Assembly (NCBI GenBank): GCA_000224765.2 | Contig: AGAU01000038.1 | Coordinates: 1 to 64,000, forward strand | Direction: 5' to 3' | Source of the DNA: SAR324 cluster bacterium JCVI-SC AAA005 | Lineage (GTDB): Bacteria > SAR324 > NAC60-12 | DNA: 64,000 nt | Shown here: positions 63,639-64,000 of the stretch, piece after piece | Layout: each line of letters opens with the position of its first letter | Numbering within the stretch: the first letter of the stretch is position 1 | The notes under the pieces: model-generated | What the model saw: only the letters and a program-made list of their open reading frames with translations | What the model was told of the DNA's origin: nothing | The model's database searches: none | Position numbers and translations under genes: made by a program

Positions 63639-64000
63639 ATGTCGCTCAAAGCAGAATCAGTTTCACCTGACTGGTTCAAACACAAGAGAGCTGATAAAAA
63701 TCTAATCGTCAATCCGGTGATACCCTGGCTAATGATCGGATTCCCAGTGTTGATTCTGGTCGCTATTGTGATTTATCCAACCATCTGGATGGGATATCAC
63801 GCTTTCCAGAATACTAACATGATGAAACTGTTTTATCAGGATTGGGAGTATATCGGTTGGCAGAACTTTGCCACGGTGCTTAGTGACGATCGCATGTGGG
63901 ATAGTGTTGGTCGATTGATCCAATATCTAATTTTTGGGGCCTGTCTGGAAGTACTGCTTGGGACCATCTTGGCACTGACACTCTTTGAATTGGTTAAATC
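63639..64000 (+). CDS. Carbohydrate ABC transporter permease (partial, cut by window edge)
   Basis: The 120 visible codons start at ATG 63639 after AGAGG and run off the right edge. A polar N-terminus of about 28 residues is followed by a membrane helix (WLMIGFPVLILVAIVIYPTIWMGYHAF), a loop with YIGWQNFATVL, and a second helix beginning FGACLEVLLGTILAL. This is the layout of MalF/UgpA-type CUT1 permeases. The 42-bp gap after dhaL suggests that it belongs to the same operon and imports the substrate of the kinase. Confidence 0.85.
   Translation, partial: MSLKAESVSPDWFKHKRADKNLIVNPVIPWLMIGFPVLILVAIVIYPTIWMGYHAFQNTNMMKLFYQDWEYIGWQNFATVLSDDRMWDSVGRLIQYLIFGACLEVLLGTILALTLFELVK

Overview
The window reads as a chromosomal segment of an AT-rich, Gram-negative, probably marine heterotrophic bacterium. 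Gram-negative is supported by a TonB/ExbB/ExbD system with an outer-membrane receptor, by periplasmic binding proteins and by a possible outer-membrane protein. Substrate choice (glycerol-3-phosphate-type ABC system, UxaA-family lyase with a YeiH-type exporter, dihydroxyacetone kinase) and the tandem-fused double-length UvrA would fit an uncultured deltaproteobacterium-like or SAR324-like marine lineage. That taxonomic guess is inference only. No rRNA, tRNA, CRISPR array or intact insertion sequence was recognised.

Left part (1-9.7 kb): a haem-iron uptake locus on the minus strand. It holds hmuT-hmuU-hmuV (periplasmic binding protein, permease, ATPase), a TonB-dependent haem receptor, a decayed two-repeat lipoprotein gene, an HmuS/HemS-type haem-handling protein and a tightly overlapping exbB-exbD-exbD-tonB run that leaves the window. 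The second exbD is frameshifted at a 9-base homopolymer. Next (10-12.1 kb) come small secreted or membrane proteins (pentapeptide repeat, cupredoxin, small unknowns). An aldehyde dehydrogenase follows, with a perfect CRP-type palindrome upstream. A second, broken hmuT copy lies at 14.4-14.9 kb.

15.4-22.1 kb is a second iron region: a DUF4856-like secreted protein, a fatty-acid-hydroxylase-type membrane enzyme, a ferric-iron binding protein, a convergent FbpB-type permease and a DtxR/MntR-family metalloregulator. Four copies of a 14-bp palindrome TTAG-N6-CTAA lie upstream of hmuT, the haem receptor, a small membrane-protein gene and the stretch between the permease and dtxR genes. Together they suggest a DtxR-type iron regulon.

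22.9-26.1 kb is gene-poor and holds a heavily decayed sulfatase/phosphonate monoester hydrolase gene. Then come a divergent sigma-70 factor and a divergently transcribed pair: a macro-domain protein with a HEPN-like RNRIH motif, and a large Nudix-like protein. The pair is the best candidate here for an undescribed ADP-ribose or nucleotide-linked system. 31.8-36.8 kb is a DeoR-type regulator plus a ugp-like glycerol-phosphate ABC operon with intercistronic hairpins. An aldo/keto reductase, a Cache-type class III nucleotide cyclase, a split UxaA/SuyAB-type lyase and a YeiH-type exporter follow.

43.8-49.5 kb is a single-ORF double UvrA (1881 aa). It converges on glycerate 2-kinase and hydroxypyruvate isomerase. 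After a secreted 713-aa protein, a decayed glutathionyl-hydroquinone reductase gene, a small membrane protein, a PAS histidine kinase and a ModF-like tandem ATPase, the window ends with an E1-alpha/E1-beta/AcoX/DhaK/DhaL cluster. That cluster leads into a carbohydrate ABC permease cut by the right edge. At least six genes show decay by in-frame stops or truncation, so genome erosion (or, for the homopolymer, sequencing error) is a recurring theme.
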